Part shown: positions 20,800-20,805 of the stretch, piece by piece
Layout: every line of letters begins with the position of its first letter
Numbering within the stretch: the stretch's first letter is position 1
Source of the DNA: an uncultured Collinsella sp.
Lineage (GTDB): Bacteria; Actinomycetota; Coriobacteriia; Coriobacteriales; Coriobacteriaceae
DNA length: 20,805 bases
Direction: 5' to 3'
NCBI GenBank assembly: GCA_900548365.1
Contig: URKM01000030.1
Span: 1-20,805, forward strand
Made by a program: the position numbers and the translations under genes
The notes under the pieces: model-generated
What the model saw: the letters and a program-made list of their open reading frames with translations, nothing else
Told to the model about the DNA's origin: nothing
Database searches by the model: none

Positions 20800-20805
20800 T
20801 GGCAC

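Overview
The window looks like a chromosomal segment of a high-GC anaerobic Actinomycetota, most likely a member of the Coriobacteriia (the Collinsella/Olsenella/Slackia/Eggerthella group). That placement is an inference from three things: strong G/C preference at third codon positions, an anaerobic gene set (a 2[4Fe-4S] ferredoxin, oxygen-sensitive NadA, [NiFe]-hydrogenase maturation genes) and GC-rich short repeats between genes. No rRNA, tRNA, transposase or cas gene was seen.

Left end (1-2600). A leftward gene for an AbiEi-like protein with a PD-(D/E)xK-like C-terminus is followed by about 0.9 kb without an intact gene. This stretch holds a 28-bp repeat pair, a roughly 125-bp imperfect inverted repeat, a 31-bp tandem array and a possible 3' remnant of a leftward gene. 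Next comes a monocistronic ferredoxin gene with a promoter and a strong terminator, then a degenerate GC-rich repeat tract.

NAD block (2601-6660, leftward). nadA-nadB-nadC-niaR form a complete de novo quinolinate pathway (aspartate to nicotinate mononucleotide), with the NiaR-type repressor as the last gene. A palindrome overlapping the -35 box in front of nadA is the candidate operator. Two short gene overlaps or gaps and good ribosome binding sites support one transcript.

Middle (6793-8350). A UDG-superfamily-like protein of unknown function and thioredoxin are divergently transcribed from back-to-back promoters. A small helical protein of unknown function then precedes nikR.

Nickel/hydrogenase block (8095-14218, rightward). 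It runs small ORF, nikR, hypF, hypC, hypD, hypE. HypF and HypE make the CN ligand from carbamoyl phosphate, HypC and HypD assemble Fe(CN)2CO, and NikR has all four nickel ligands. hypA, hypB and the hydrogenase subunits are not in the window.

Right part (14263-20805). This contains a FUSC-type membrane protein, a HAD phosphatase, a small lipoprotein, pyrE, and a three-gene polar amino-acid ABC importer (binding lipoprotein, permease, ATPase, leftward). The last 300 bases are AT-richer and end with a strong terminator for a leftward gene beyond the window edge.

Most of the window is ordinary metabolism. The parts most worth a second look are the repeat island at 1430-1870, the nuclease-like AbiEi-family gene beside it, and the small gene translationally linked to nikR. 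Nothing here amounts to a clear new system on sequence alone.
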